A stretch of 64,000 nucleotides of DNA, taken from Kangsaoukella pontilimi (GTDB lineage Bacteria > Pseudomonadota > Alphaproteobacteria > Rhodobacterales > Rhodobacteraceae). Under the pieces are notes generated by a model, which had not been told where the DNA came from, made no database searches, and was given only the letters and a program-made list of their open reading frames with translations. Every line of letters begins with the position of its first letter. Within the stretch, counting starts at the first letter, position 1. Both the position numbers and the translations under genes were made by a program. The stretch lies in the NCBI RefSeq assembly GCF_009830125.1, contig NZ_WUPT01000002.1:682001-746000 (forward strand). The letters run 5' to 3'. Below are positions 53,641-63,679 of the stretch, piece after piece.

Positions 53641-55643
53641 TGCGTCGCCGATCCGGCATATGGTTTATCAGCCGCGAGGCGGTCGACTGGGTGCTCGATC
53701 GTCTCGCGACACGTATTGGTATCACCTCTGCCCTGATGGCGCTGGTGACACTGATCCTTTTAGCCGGATTGTCTATTCGGTCGTCCGTCGACACGGTTGT
53801 TGCCAATAGTTCAGCCTACGACCAGGCCCATGCCCGTCTGCCCCTCGTGACGATGAGCGACGTGCAGCGGGTTCAGAACATTGCCTATCTGGCTCATGTC
53901 GAAGGCAGCATGTCGGAAGAGCGCGAAGCAGAGTTTCGCGCTGCGCTGGACATGCTCTACGTGCGCGCCGATTTCTTCGGAACGGCTGTCGTCGGTTCTG
54001 TCAGCAGCCCCTCGGCAGATGCCGCGTTGGCCGGTCTGCAGGAGCTGTTGCGCATCGGCGACGAGGCTACTGCCGCCGGTTTTCCCGACATGGATGCCAT
54101 GACCTTCGACCTGACTGTCGTGGGTGACGACGTTCGCGGCAATCTGGCCATATGGAACGACGAAGTGCGGCGGTTTCACCTGCGGCTGATCGATGGCAAC
54201 GTCATGGCCTTCATGGAGCAGCTTGTCTTCACGCGCATCGCTCTCGCGGTGGCGGGCGTCATCGGCGTCTTGGCCCTGCTTCTTCTCAGGGCCGAAGTTC
54301 TGAACCGCCAGGCCCGCCAGCACGCCGAACGCCGCGTCGAGTTCCTCGCCTATTTCGATGGCCTGACCGAGCTTCCCAATCGCGCGGCGTTTCAGGAGCG
54401 TCTGAGCAAGTGTCTCGAAAGCGGCAGCGAGTTCTCTCTGATGCTGCTCGATCTGGACGACTTCAAGGGCATAAATGACACCTACGGTCACGTGGCGGGG
54501 GACGCCATTCTCAGCTTCGTCGCGCGGGCCATCGCGTCCACAGCAGCCGACCAGGACGGCTTCGCGGCGCGCCTCGGTGGCGACGAATTCGCGCTCATCC
54601 TGCCGTCCGAGGAACACTTCGTGCTGGCGAACACGGCCGAAAACATCCTCGACGCCGTGCGTGCGGGCCTGATGCTGCGCGGCGATTTCCTTTCCGTCAG
54701 CGTCAGCATCGGTGTTGCGCCCCGCTCTCTCGTCGACTGGGTCGAGGGCGATCCGCGCGATGCGATTGTTCGGACCGCGGATTTTGCGCTCTATTTCTCG
54801 AAAGAGAAGGGGCGGAACAGGGCGACGCTCTACGACCGTGGCCTCGAGCAACGCTATCGCCGCCGCCGCGACATGCAGGACGAATTGCCCGTCGCGATCC
54901 GGGAAGGATCACTCGACATATATTTCCAGCCGAAGGTCAGTTTGACGGATCGTGCCGTGACGGGGTTCGAGGCGCTGGTGCGCTGGCATCGGAAGGGCGG
55001 CATCGTCATGCCGAACGAATTCATTCCCCTCGCCGAGGAGAGCGGTCTCATAATCGAACTGGATCTGTTCATCCTCCGTCGCGCGGCAGAGATCATCGCA
55101 GGGTGGAACAAGGAGAACGGTGTCGCGCTTTCGGTGAGCGTGAACCTGTCTGCGCTTCATCTCATGTCAGGCAAGATCGTCCGGGAGGTTGCTGATGCGC
55201 TTGATGCGACGCATCTGCCGCCCGATCTGCTGACACTCGAAATCACTGAATCGATCGAACTGCGCGACTGGGCGCGCGTGCAGAACACGCTTCTGGAGCT
55301 GCGCCAGCTCGGTTGCCGCATTTCGGTCGAGGACTTTGGCGCCGGCTTCTCGTCGCTGGCGTATCTGCGCGCGATGAATGCAGACGAACTGAAGATCGAT
55401 CAATCCCTTGTCAGCGAAATCGAGACATCAGAAGAGGCGCGCTTCATCCTCGATGCGGTCATGGACCTGGCGCAAAACCTCGCCATGTCGGTCGTCGTGG
55501 AAGGGATCGAGACCGAGGAGCAGGCTGCCGCCATCCGACAGATGGGTGGCAGCCAGGCTCAAGGCTATCTTTTTGGTCGCCCGGTCCCCGCAGAAGAGGC
55601 TCTTGCTGCGACGCGTCCGGTGGAGCTTGGGGAAACTGGATGA
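53637..55643 (+). CDS. Membrane GGDEF-EAL c-di-GMP enzyme
   Basis: A 668-residue protein: two membrane helices flanking a periplasmic helical region (about residues 20-205), then GGDEF ('FAARLGGDEFALIL', intact, plus 'NDTYGHVAGD') and EAL ('GFEALVRWHRKGG', 'DFGAGFSSLAYL') domains. No RxxD inhibitory site is seen at the expected distance before GGDEF. Both catalytic motifs look intact, so it may make and break c-di-GMP under control of the periplasmic partner encoded upstream. Confidence 0.93.
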   Translation: MMRRRSGIWFISREAVDWVLDRLATRIGITSALMALVTLILLAGLSIRSSVDTVVANSSAYDQAHARLPLVTMSDVQRVQNIAYLAHVEGSMSEEREAEFRAALDMLYVRADFFGTAVVGSVSSPSADAALAGLQELLRIGDEATAAGFPDMDAMTFDLTVVGDDVRGNLAIWNDEVRRFHLRLIDGNVMAFMEQLVFTRIALAVAGVIGVLALLLLRAEVLNRQARQHAERRVEFLAYFDGLTELPNRAAFQERLSKCLESGSEFSLMLLDLDDFKGINDTYGHVAGDAILSFVARAIASTAADQDGFAARLGGDEFALILPSEEHFVLANTAENILDAVRAGLMLRGDFLSVSVSIGVAPRSLVDWVEGDPRDAIVRTADFALYFSKEKGRNRATLYDRGLEQRYRRRRDMQDELPVAIREGSLDIYFQPKVSLTDRAVTGFEALVRWHRKGGIVMPNEFIPLAEESGLIIELDLFILRRAAEIIAGWNKENGVALSVSVNLSALHLMSGKIVREVADALDATHLPPDLLTLEITESIELRDWARVQNTLLELRQLGCRISVEDFGAGFSSLAYLRAMNADELKIDQSLVSEIETSEEARFILDAVMDLAQNLAMSVVVEGIETEEQAAAIRQMGGSQAQGYLFGRPVPAEEALAATRPVELGETG

Positions 55644-55676
55644 TCCGGCCAGCCCCTCGCGCCGCCCGTACCTGAT

Positions 55677-57626
55677 CTAGTCCGCAAGGTCGGGCGGCGT
55701 CGCCTCTTTCGACAGGGTCGCGACGATATCGTCCAGCGACTGAACGCTGGTCTGCTTTTCGCCCAGACGCCTGACCGAGACGGTCCGCTCTTCGACCTCG
55801 CGCTGGCCGATGGCCAGGATGACCGGCACTTTGCCCACCGAATGCTCGCGGACCTTGTAATTGATCTTCTCGTTCCGCTTGTCGGCCTCGGCGCGCACCC
55901 CTGCCTTGCGGAGTTTCGCCACGACCTCGTCGACATAGCCATCGGCATCCGACACGATCGACGCCACGACCACCTGCCGCGGCGCCAGCCAGAAGGGCAG
56001 CTTGCCCGCATGCTCTTCGATCAGGATGCCGATGAAGCGCTCGAACGAACCGAGCGTGGCCCGGTGCAGCATATAGGGCCGGTGCTTGGCCCCGTCTTCA
56101 CCGATATAGGTCGCGCCCAGTCGCTCGGGCAGGTTGGGGTCCACCTGGAAGGTACCGCATTGCCAGGTCCGACCAATGGCATCGGTCAGGTAGAAGTCCA
56201 GCTTCGGCCCGTAGAAGGCACCGTCGCCCGGCTCAAGCGTAAAGGTCCGGCCGGTTGCTTTGATCGCGCCCTCCAGCGCGCCCTCGACATGATCCCAGCT
56301 TTCATCCGACCCCACGCGCTTTTCGGGCCGGGTGGCGAACTTGATCTCGAAATCGGGGAAGCCGAGATCCTCGTAGATATCGGCCAGAAAGTTGATGAAC
56401 CGCGCGCATTCGCTCTCGATCTGCGCCTCGGTGCAGAAGATATGCGCGTCGTCCTGCGTGAAGCCGCGCACCCGCATGATCCCGTGCAGAGCACCCGACG
56501 GTTCGTAGCGGGAGCACGAGCCGAATTCGGCCAGCCTGAGCGGCAGGTCGCGATAGGATTTCAGGCCCTGGTTGAACACCTGCACATGGCAGGGGCAGTT
56601 CATCGGCTTCAGCGCGTTGATTGCCTTTTCCTTGGCATGTTCCTCTTCGACTTCGACGATGAACATGTGCTCCTGGTATTTCTCCCAGTGGCCCGACGCC
56701 TCCCAGAGCTTGCGGTCAACGACCTGCGGGGTGTTGATCTCGCGATAGCCGCCCGCGCGCTGTTTCCGGCGCATGTAGTCCTGAAGCTCGGTGTAGATGG
56801 TCCAGCCGTTCGGGTGCCAGAAGACCTGCCCCGGCGCCTCTTCCTGCATGTGGAACAGGTCCATCTCGCGGCCCAGACGGCGGTGATCGCGCTTCTCTGC
56901 CTCTTCGAGGAAGGTCAGGTATTTCTTCAGGTCGTCGCGGTTCTTGAAGGCGACGCCGTAAATGCGCTGAAGCATCGCGCGGCTGGAATCGCCCCGCCAG
57001 TACGCGCCCGCCACGCTCATCAGCTTGAACGCGTCCGCCGGGACCTGCCCGGTGTGCTGAAGATGCGGCCCCCGGCAGAGGTCCTGCCAGTCACCATGCC
57101 AGTACATGCGCAAGGGTTCGTCGCCTGGGATCGAGTCGATCAGCTCGACCTTGTAGGGCTCGCCATTCGCCTCGTAGTGCTTCACCGCGCGGTCCCGCTC
57201 CCACACCTCGGTGCGGACGTCGTCGCGGGCGTTGATGATCTCTTTCATCCGCGCTTCGATCTGTCCCAGATCCTCGGGTGTGAACGGCTCGGCGCGGTCG
57301 AAATCGTAGTACCAGCCGTTCTCGATGACGGGACCGATCGTGACCTTCACATCGGGCCAGATCTCCTGCACGGCGCGGGCCATGATATGGGCAAGGTCAT
57401 GCCGGATCAGTTCCAGCGCCTGCGCGTCATCCTTCATTGTGTGAATGGCGATCTCGGCATCGGCTTCGATGGGCCATTGCAGGTCCCAGTGACGTCCGCC
57501 CACTGTGGCGCTGATTGCCTTCTTGGCGAGTGAGGTCGAGATATCGGTCGCCACCTCGGCAGGCGTCACGCCCGCGTCATAGTTGCGCGAATTGCCATCG
57601 GGGAAAGTCAGGGAAATCTGGGCCAT
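55677..57626 (-). CDS. thrS: Threonyl-tRNA synthetase
   Basis: A 649-residue class II synthetase with TGS, editing (SAD) and catalytic domains: '[20 protein letters not shown]' (editing-site His), '[28 protein letters not shown]' (zinc-site Cys and motif 2) and C-terminal anticodon-binding '[14 protein letters not shown]'. GGAG precedes the ATG. Length normal. Confidence 0.98.
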   Translation of the reverse strand: MAQISLTFPDGNSRNYDAGVTPAEVATDISTSLAKKAISATVGGRHWDLQWPIEADAEIAIHTMKDDAQALELIRHDLAHIMARAVQEIWPDVKVTIGPVIENGWYYDFDRAEPFTPEDLGQIEARMKEIINARDDVRTEVWERDRAVKHYEANGEPYKVELIDSIPGDEPLRMYWHGDWQDLCRGPHLQHTGQVPADAFKLMSVAGAYWRGDSSRAMLQRIYGVAFKNRDDLKKYLTFLEEAEKRDHRRLGREMDLFHMQEEAPGQVFWHPNGWTIYTELQDYMRRKQRAGGYREINTPQVVDRKLWEASGHWEKYQEHMFIVEVEEEHAKEKAINALKPMNCPCHVQVFNQGLKSYRDLPLRLAEFGSCSRYEPSGALHGIMRVRGFTQDDAHIFCTEAQIESECARFINFLADIYEDLGFPDFEIKFATRPEKRVGSDESWDHVEGALEGAIKATGRTFTLEPGDGAFYGPKLDFYLTDAIGRTWQCGTFQVDPNLPERLGATYIGEDGAKHRPYMLHRATLGSFERFIGILIEEHAGKLPFWLAPRQVVVASIVSDADGYVDEVVAKLRKAGVRAEADKRNEKINYKVREHSVGKVPVILAIGQREVEERTVSVRRLGEKQTSVQSLDDIVATLSKEATPPDLAD

Positions 57627-57752
57627 CAGCCACGTCTCCTCGTCGGTTTGGCGCCCACGGAACGCCCGGTTGCGGGTTATGTCCGGCTGATGTGGCAGCG
57701 GGGTGCGGCCTTGTCAACGGGAACCGGCCTGGGGGATGGGCATTATTATCCC

Positions 57753-59051
57753 ATGTCAAGAACGAGCACGATCACCGAACGCGCCTTCGATGCGGTCGCC
57801 GACACCGACCGCACAGGGGGTCTGAACGAGTTTCAGCAGGACGCCGAGCCGGGGAATTTCTTTCGCCATGCCGCGTCCCTGTCCATGACCAAAACGGCAG
57901 ACGGGCTGAACGACCCCAAGCTGGTGCTGTCATGGCTTTTGACAAGCCTCGGTGCACCGGCCTTCTGGATCGGCCTTCTGGTGCCAGTCAGAGAGGCGGG
58001 CGCCCTTCTGCCCCAGCTTTTCACCGCGCCGCGCATCCACGCCATGGAGCGCCGGAAATGGGCCTGGGCGGGTGGCAGCGCGGTGCAGGGGCTCGCCGCG
58101 CTGGGCACCGTCTGGGCCGGTCTGAGCCTCGACGGTACGGCGGCAGGGATCACGATCGTCGCGCTTCTGGGCATCCTTGCGCTGGCGCGGTCGGTCTGTT
58201 CGGTCAGCTACAAGGACATCCTCGGCAAGACTGTGGGCAAGACCCGGCGAGGGACCGTGACGGGCCTTGCCTCTTCCCTGTCCTCGGCTGCGGTCATCGC
58301 CTTCGCGCTGGTCCTGATGACCGGGGTCGGGGACCGCTTCACCGTCGTGGTTGCCGCTATTGCGCTCGCGGGCGCGCTCTGGTTGATCGCGGCGGCTCTG
58401 TTCTCGACCCTGAAAGAGGGCAAGAGCGACACCAAAAAACCCGAGGCGCCCTTCCGTGCAGCGCTCGAGCAGTTGTCTCTCCTGAAAACGGCGCCAGAGT
58501 TGCGCCTTTTCATCCTGTCCCGCGGCCTTCTCGTCGGCACGGCGCTGGCGCCGCCGTTCCTCGTCGTCATGGCAAGCGACGCTGGCCAGGAGGCCTTCCA
58601 ACAGCTGGGCGCACTGGTCCTCGCTTCTTCGGCGGCGGCGTTTCTGTCGAGCTATGTCTGGGGCCGTCTGGCCGACCGGTCGAGCCGTCAGGTTCTGATC
58701 CTGTCGGGGATTGCGGGCGGTGCGGCGCTTGCGCTTGCGGTTGTCTTCGACCTGTCCGGTCTCATGGGTACCGTCTGGGCCGCGCCGCTCGTCCTCTTCG
58801 GGCTGATGCTGGCCTATAACGGCGTCCGGCAGGGACGCTCGACCTACCTTGTCGACATGGGGCCATCCGACAAACGCGCGGAATATACCGCCGTGTCCAA
58901 TACGGTGATCGGGGTCATCCTGCTCGCCTCCGGCCTCTTCGGTGCCGTCGCCGCCAATTTCGGCGCGGTCTGGACCGTGGCGCTCTTCGCCGCCATGAGC
59001 TTTGCCGGTGCCGCAACGGCATTCCGTCTGTCCGAGGTCCAAGCCGACTGA
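57753..59051 (+). CDS. MFS transporter
   Basis: A 432-residue protein with about twelve hydrophobic segments after a soluble N-terminal stretch. 'YKDILGKTVGKTRRGTVTGLASSLSSA' lies in the central region and 'GMGPSDKRAEYTAVSNTVIG'-type sequence near helix 11. It belongs to the MFS-1 superfamily; substrate unknown. The ATG of MSRTSTIT is chosen because the upstream reading overlaps the thrS leader. Confidence 0.8.
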   Translation: MSRTSTITERAFDAVADTDRTGGLNEFQQDAEPGNFFRHAASLSMTKTADGLNDPKLVLSWLLTSLGAPAFWIGLLVPVREAGALLPQLFTAPRIHAMERRKWAWAGGSAVQGLAALGTVWAGLSLDGTAAGITIVALLGILALARSVCSVSYKDILGKTVGKTRRGTVTGLASSLSSAAVIAFALVLMTGVGDRFTVVVAAIALAGALWLIAAALFSTLKEGKSDTKKPEAPFRAALEQLSLLKTAPELRLFILSRGLLVGTALAPPFLVVMASDAGQEAFQQLGALVLASSAAAFLSSYVWGRLADRSSRQVLILSGIAGGAALALAVVFDLSGLMGTVWAAPLVLFGLMLAYNGVRQGRSTYLVDMGPSDKRAEYTAVSNTVIGVILLASGLFGAVAANFGAVWTVALFAAMSFAGAATAFRLSEVQAD

Positions 59052-59105
59052 GCCGTTGCATCGCCCGCGCGTTCCGGCCAGTTTCGGGTCAAGACGGGAG
59101 GCAGG

Positions 59106-59858
59106 ATGTCAGGCACCTTCAATCACGGCGACGTGCGCCAACTGGCCTACGACCTGACCGAGGGCGATGGCCCCGGCGTGGTCTTCCTTGGTGGGTTCCG
59201 GTCCGACAAGGAAGGGACCAAGGCGCTTTACCTCGAAGAATGGGCCGGGAGACGGGGGCAGGCGTTCCTCCGCTTCGACTATTCGGGCCACGGTCAGTCC
59301 TCGGGCGATTTTCTCGACGGTTCCATCGGGGACTGGGCCGAGGATGCCGCCGCCATCATCTCGGGCCTGACCGATGGGCCGCAGGTGCTGGTTGGCTCGT
59401 CCATGGGGGGCTGGATCTCTCTCCTGATCGCCCGCGCGATGCCGGAAAAGGTCGCGGGCCTCGTCACCATCGCCGCTGCGCCCGACTTCACCGAAGACAG
59501 CATGTGGGCCGGGTTCGACGAGGATCAGCGCCGGACGCTGATGGAGGACGGGCAGATCGCGTTACCGTCCGACTATTCGGATGAGCCCTACATCATCACC
59601 CGCCGCCTGATCGAAGACGGGCGGCAGAACCTCGTTCTGCGGACGCCCTTGCCGCTGCCTTTCCCGACGCGCTTTCTGCAAGGCACTGCGGATGTCGATG
59701 TCCCGCCATCCGTCGCCTATCGCCTGCTCGACCATGCCACCGGTCCGGACATGCGGCTGACGCTGGTCAAGGACGCCGATCACCGTTTTTCCGACCCCGA
59801 ATGCCTGACGCTGATCGCGCATTCGGTCGAGGACGTGCTTGCAAGGGCCGCGGCATGA
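59106..59858 (+). CDS. Alpha/beta hydrolase
   Basis: A 250-residue hydrolase with nucleophile elbow 'LVGSSMGGWIS' (Ser), oxyanion region 'VFLGGFRSDKEGTKALYLEEWAG', acid Asp in 'LQGTADVDVP' and His in 'VKDADHRFSD'. It resembles the mammalian ABHD10/YqiA-like group of thioesterases. GGAGG precedes the ATG. ATGA overlap with a second hydrolase. Confidence 0.9.
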   Translation: MSGTFNHGDVRQLAYDLTEGDGPGVVFLGGFRSDKEGTKALYLEEWAGRRGQAFLRFDYSGHGQSSGDFLDGSIGDWAEDAAAIISGLTDGPQVLVGSSMGGWISLLIARAMPEKVAGLVTIAAAPDFTEDSMWAGFDEDQRRTLMEDGQIALPSDYSDEPYIITRRLIEDGRQNLVLRTPLPLPFPTRFLQGTADVDVPPSVAYRLLDHATGPDMRLTLVKDADHRFSDPECLTLIAHSVEDVLARAAA

Positions 59859-60853
59859 TCACGCCACGCCGCGCGCGGCTCCGCCGCATGGCGCTCTGGC
59901 TGCTGTTCATCGTGGCGGTGGGGCCGGCACTGCTCTGGGGGCTTTTGCCGCGCGAAGAGATCGACACCGCGCCGCGCTTCGACGCCGCCGCCATCGGCAC
60001 AGATCCGGAGGCCTATCTCGCCATGCGCGAGGGTGTCTTCGACGACATCACGCCCGGCGCGGAAAAGTCGATCCGATGGGCGGGCGAGCCGGGCGAGACC
60101 ACCGATATCGTCCTGATCTACATTCACGGGTTTTCGGCCACCGCCGCTGAAATCCGCCCCGTGCCCGAGCGTCTGGCGGACGACATCGGCGCCAACCTGA
60201 TCTTCACGCGTCTCGCCGGGCATGGCCGGGACGGTGCGGCGATGGTGGCGGGCAACGTGTCGGACTGGATGTTCGATCTAGACGAGGCGCTGGCCATCGC
60301 CGACCGGATCGGGGGCCGCACTGTCATCATGGGCACCTCCACCGGCGCGACGCTCGCCATTCTGGCACTGGCCGAAGGGCGCGAGGCCGAGGCCGCGATC
60401 CTGATCGCGCCGAACCTAAAGATCGCCAACCCGCTCTCTGCTGTCCTGACATTTCCCGCCGCGCGGTCATGGGTGCCGCCGTTGTTCGGCCGGGAACGGA
60501 GCTTCGAGCCGCAGAACGAGGAGCACGCGCGCTACTGGACCACCGCCTACCCGACAGAGGCGCTGTTCCAGATGGCGGCGCTGGTCGAGCATGTGCGCGG
60601 GCTGGATCATGCGGCCATCGAAACGCCCGCGTTGTTCCAGTTCTCGGACGCCGATACCGTCGTTGACCACACCGCCACCCGCGCCGTGGCCGAGGCCTGG
60701 GGCGGTCCGGTCACGGTCAATGCGGTAACGCTGACGCCGGGGGATGACAGTTTCAACCACGTGATCGCGGGCGACATCCTCAGCCCCGGCATGACCGACA
60801 GCGCGGTCGAGACATTCGCGGGCTGGATCAGGGATCAGCTTTCGACGGAATAG
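59855..60853 (+). CDS. Membrane-anchored alpha/beta hydrolase
   Basis: A 332-residue hydrolase with one N-terminal helix ('MALWLLFIVAVGPALLWGLL') and the nucleophile motif 'IMGTSTGATLAILALA', 'IYIHGFSATAAEIRPV' (oxyanion region) and C-terminal His near 'DDSFNHVIAG'. The start overlaps the previous stop (ATGA). Its end overlaps the tail of the convergent ScfR gene by 19 bases. Substrate unknown. Confidence 0.88.
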   Translation: MITPRRARLRRMALWLLFIVAVGPALLWGLLPREEIDTAPRFDAAAIGTDPEAYLAMREGVFDDITPGAEKSIRWAGEPGETTDIVLIYIHGFSATAAEIRPVPERLADDIGANLIFTRLAGHGRDGAAMVAGNVSDWMFDLDEALAIADRIGGRTVIMGTSTGATLAILALAEGREAEAAILIAPNLKIANPLSAVLTFPAARSWVPPLFGRERSFEPQNEEHARYWTTAYPTEALFQMAALVEHVRGLDHAAIETPALFQFSDADTVVDHTATRAVAEAWGGPVTVNAVTLTPGDDSFNHVIAGDILSPGMTDSAVETFAGWIRDQLSTE

Positions 60854-62229
60854 GGCAGGGTGCCGCGCCGGTCATGGTCGACGGTCAGTTGCCGCTCCAG
60901 CGGCGGGACCGAGCGTTGGTGGCAGTCCGTCCGCTCGCAGATGCGGCAGGAAATCCCGATCGGCTCGAACGCGGCGGCATCGTTCAGGTCCAGACCGTCG
61001 GCATAGACCACGTCCTGCGCGTGGCTGATCTCGCAGCCGAGGCCAAGGGCGAAGCGCCGCGTGGGGGCACGGAACGCGCCGCCCCCGGTCGAGACCTCGC
61101 GTGCAAGACAGAAGTATCTGACGCCGTCCGGCGTCTCGGCCAGTTGCCTGAGGAAGCGGCCCGGCGTCTCGAAAGCACGGTGGACGTTCCAGAGCGGGCA
61201 GGCACCGCCGTAGCGTGCGAATTGCAGCCGCGTGGCCGAGTGCCGCTTGGTGATCGTGCCCGCCTGATCGACCCGGACGAAGAAAAACGGCACGCCCTTC
61301 AGCCCCTGCCGCTGAAGCGTGGAAAGCCGGTGGCAGACCTGCTCAAGCGACGCGCCGAACCGCGCGGCGAGCAGTTCCAGATCGTGCCGCGTCTCGCGCG
61401 CGGCGGCGTGGAAGGCCTTGTAGGGCAGCAGCGCCGCACCGGCGAAATAGTTGGCCAACCCGATTTTGGCGATGTCGCGGGCCGTGTCCGACTGGAACCG
61501 CGCAAGGTCGAGCGTCGCTTCCAGCAGGTCCGAATGGGCCAGAAGCGCAATCTGGTGCAAAAGCTGAAAGCGCCGGGTGGCCCGCTCGGCGCGGCGGGAC
61601 AGGCGGATCACGCCTTCCTTACGGTCGAAATCGCGAAGGACGCCCGGGTCGTCCACCTCTTTCACCTGAAACCCGTGCCGCGCCAGCATCCGCTCGATGC
61701 CTTCGTCCAGATGCTCGGGCGGGGCAAAGGCTTCGGCGGCACGGTCGACCGCGTCGATATAGTTGTCGCAATAGTGGAAGAAATCGCGCACCTCGTCCCA
61801 GGGCGACGCACCGGGGCGCACTTCGGTCCCGCCAAGCGCCTCGTCAAGCGATGCCAGCCGCTCCGAGGTCTGGCGATAGGCCCGGTGCAGCGTCAGAAGT
61901 GCCCGCGCCACGGCGGGCGCGTTCGACGCGACGAGGCGCAGGTCCACCGTGGGCGGCAGGTCGTCCTTGAAGATCGGATCGGCCAGCACCTCTTTCAGGT
62001 CGCTCACCACACGCTCGCCATCCCCGGCGGCCAGTTCGCTGACGTCGAAGCCGAATTCCTGCACGAGTGACAGGATCACGGTGGACGACACCGGCCGGTG
62101 GTTGTTCTCCATCTGGTTCAGATAGGGAAGCGAAACTCCAAGCCGCTCGGCAAAGGCCTTCTGGGTCAGGCCCAGCCGGGTGCGGGTCTCGCGCAATTTT
62201 GCGCCGGCATAGAGTTTCTGGGTCGCCAT
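60835..62229 (-). CDS. pccR: Short-chain fatty acyl-CoA regulator (ScfR; PccR-like)
   Basis: A 464-residue regulator: N-terminal XRE helix-turn-helix ('LGLTQKAFAERLGVSLPYLNQMENNHRP', residues about 14-42), a middle IrrE-like/DUF955 region and the C-terminal DUF2083 domain with Cys residues ('ISCRICERTDCHQRSVP'). In Rhodobacter sphaeroides PccR senses propionyl-CoA and controls pccB. Here pccB starts 1.45 kb away, and TTTGCAAA pairs sit upstream of both genes. The start MATQKLYAG directly follows such a pair. Confidence 0.88.
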   Translation of the reverse strand: MATQKLYAGAKLRETRTRLGLTQKAFAERLGVSLPYLNQMENNHRPVSSTVILSLVQEFGFDVSELAAGDGERVVSDLKEVLADPIFKDDLPPTVDLRLVASNAPAVARALLTLHRAYRQTSERLASLDEALGGTEVRPGASPWDEVRDFFHYCDNYIDAVDRAAEAFAPPEHLDEGIERMLARHGFQVKEVDDPGVLRDFDRKEGVIRLSRRAERATRRFQLLHQIALLAHSDLLEATLDLARFQSDTARDIAKIGLANYFAGAALLPYKAFHAAARETRHDLELLAARFGASLEQVCHRLSTLQRQGLKGVPFFFVRVDQAGTITKRHSATRLQFARYGGACPLWNVHRAFETPGRFLRQLAETPDGVRYFCLAREVSTGGGAFRAPTRRFALGLGCEISHAQDVVYADGLDLNDAAAFEPIGISCRICERTDCHQRSVPPLERQLTVDHDRRGTLPYSVES

Positions 62230-62243
62230 CCGCGCCTCCGGTC

Positions 62244-62272
62244 TTTGCAAAACCGTGGCGCGTTTTTGCAAA
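62244..62272. promoter_or_regulatory. Paired TTTGCAAA operator upstream of pccR
   Basis: Two perfect copies of TTTGCAAA, starting at 62244 and 62265 (21 bp apart, two helical turns), lie 15-43 bases before the pccR start. TTTGCAAA is the motif reported for PccR. The position suggests self-regulation. The first copy is next to the stop of the MFS gene. Confidence 0.75.
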
Positions 62273-62274
62273 GC

Positions 62275-63501
62275 TTACAAGGCTTCGGAAACGTCGACCT
62301 GCTTTTCCCGCGCGATCACGTAATGGATCGACAGCACCGAAAGCGCCGTTGTTATCGCCATCAGCAGAAGAAGCGGCAGGCTGCCATTGCCCCAGGCAAG
62401 CGAGATGCCGGCAAAGACGGACATACCGGCGCCGCCGCCGATCATGATGGCGCTGCCGAGGCCCGAGGCCGTACCCGCCAAGTGCGGCCGGACCGACAGC
62501 ATGCCCGCGCTGGCGTTCGGCATGATCAACCCGTTGCCGAGGCCGACAAAGGTACAGAAGCCGAAGAACAGGACGGGGCCATTCAGCCCGACAGCGTTGA
62601 GAGCGCTGGCGACCAGCAGCCCGCCCAGGCTGATCCATGCCCCGACCCTGATCATCCAATTGATGCCGAAGCGCACCGAATAACGACCCGACAGGAAATT
62701 GCCCACGGCATAGCCGACTGCCGGCGCACCGAACCCGACCCCGGCCCAGAAGGATGAGAGACCATACACGTCGGACGCCACCAGCGGTGCGCCGCCGAGA
62801 AAGGCAAAGAATGCACCCGAGGCAAAGGCAGCGGTAAATACATAGCCCCAGAAACGGCGCGATCCGAAAAGCTCGGGGTAATCCTGAAACTGCGCGCGGA
62901 AGCTCCGTCCCTCGCCCGAGGCCGTTTCGCCCAGATCGAACCAGATCAGCGCTCCCACACCCAGACCGGCGGCGGTCAGGAACCAGAAGGTCGATTGCCA
63001 GCCGAACGCCTCGTCCAGCGCGCCGCCGATCATCGGGGCGACCATCGGAACGAGGGCCATGCCCATGGTGACATAGCCGATCATCGACGCGGCCTCGTTC
63101 TGGGGCACCATGTCCCGAACGATGGCCCGGCTCAGGACCAGCCCCGCGGCGACGACCGCCTGCACCAGCCGCCAGAACAGGAAGACTTCGACAGTGTTCG
63201 CGAAAAGGCAGCCCAGCGTGGCCACGACGAAGATGCCGGTCGACACCAGAAGCACGCTGCGGCGACCGTAACGGTCGCTGATTGGACCGATGAAGACCTG
63301 CAGAACCGCCGTCGCGGCCAGATAGAGCGACACCGCAAGCTGCATGATCCCGTATTCCGTCTCGAAGAACCGGGTCATCGCGGGAAGCGACGGCAGAAAC
63401 GCGGACATGTTCATCGCGCCGAGACCGGCAATCAGAACGAGTGTCACGATATGGGGCGGCGTGCTACGGTCCAGAAATCGGACCTTCGGGATCGCTGACA
63501 T
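62275..63501 (-). CDS. Bcr/CflA-type MFS efflux transporter
   Basis: A 408-residue twelve-helix MFS protein. '[40 protein letters not shown]' is the DHA1 motif A and helix 2 of the Bcr/CflA drug-resistance group. It lies between the ScfR gene and pccB; its substrate is unknown, and its place in this cluster is by position only. Confidence 0.88.
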   Translation of the reverse strand: MSAIPKVRFLDRSTPPHIVTLVLIAGLGAMNMSAFLPSLPAMTRFFETEYGIMQLAVSLYLAATAVLQVFIGPISDRYGRRSVLLVSTGIFVVATLGCLFANTVEVFLFWRLVQAVVAAGLVLSRAIVRDMVPQNEAASMIGYVTMGMALVPMVAPMIGGALDEAFGWQSTFWFLTAAGLGVGALIWFDLGETASGEGRSFRAQFQDYPELFGSRRFWGYVFTAAFASGAFFAFLGGAPLVASDVYGLSSFWAGVGFGAPAVGYAVGNFLSGRYSVRFGINWMIRVGAWISLGGLLVASALNAVGLNGPVLFFGFCTFVGLGNGLIMPNASAGMLSVRPHLAGTASGLGSAIMIGGGAGMSVFAGISLAWGNGSLPLLLLMAITTALSVLSIHYVIAREKQVDVSEAL

Positions 63502-63548
63502 TGCGCTGAATTAGGTCTACTGAACCGTTCTGTCCAGTCGCAGAGACT

Positions 63549-63609
63549 TGTGCAAAAGCGCACACGAAATTTGCAAATAATTGGCTTCGCTATTCGCACA
63601 ATTTGCAAA
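63549..63609. promoter_or_regulatory. TTTGCAAA operator cluster upstream of pccB
   Basis: TGTGCAAA (one mismatch) at 63549 and perfect TTTGCAAA at 63570 and 63602. The first two are 21 bp apart, the same spacing as in the pccR promoter; the third is 32 bp further. They lie 71-131 bases before the pccB start, between divergent genes. Confidence 0.75.
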
Positions 63610-63679
63610 TTTGCCAGATTTCTCTTTGTTCCGCCTGCAGCCCCCGTTAGGTCGGATCAATGAAGAGGGAGGCGCAATC

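Noticed and set aside
55842-57533. 563-codon open frame opposite thrS
   Set aside because: Antisense shadow of a complete synthetase gene.
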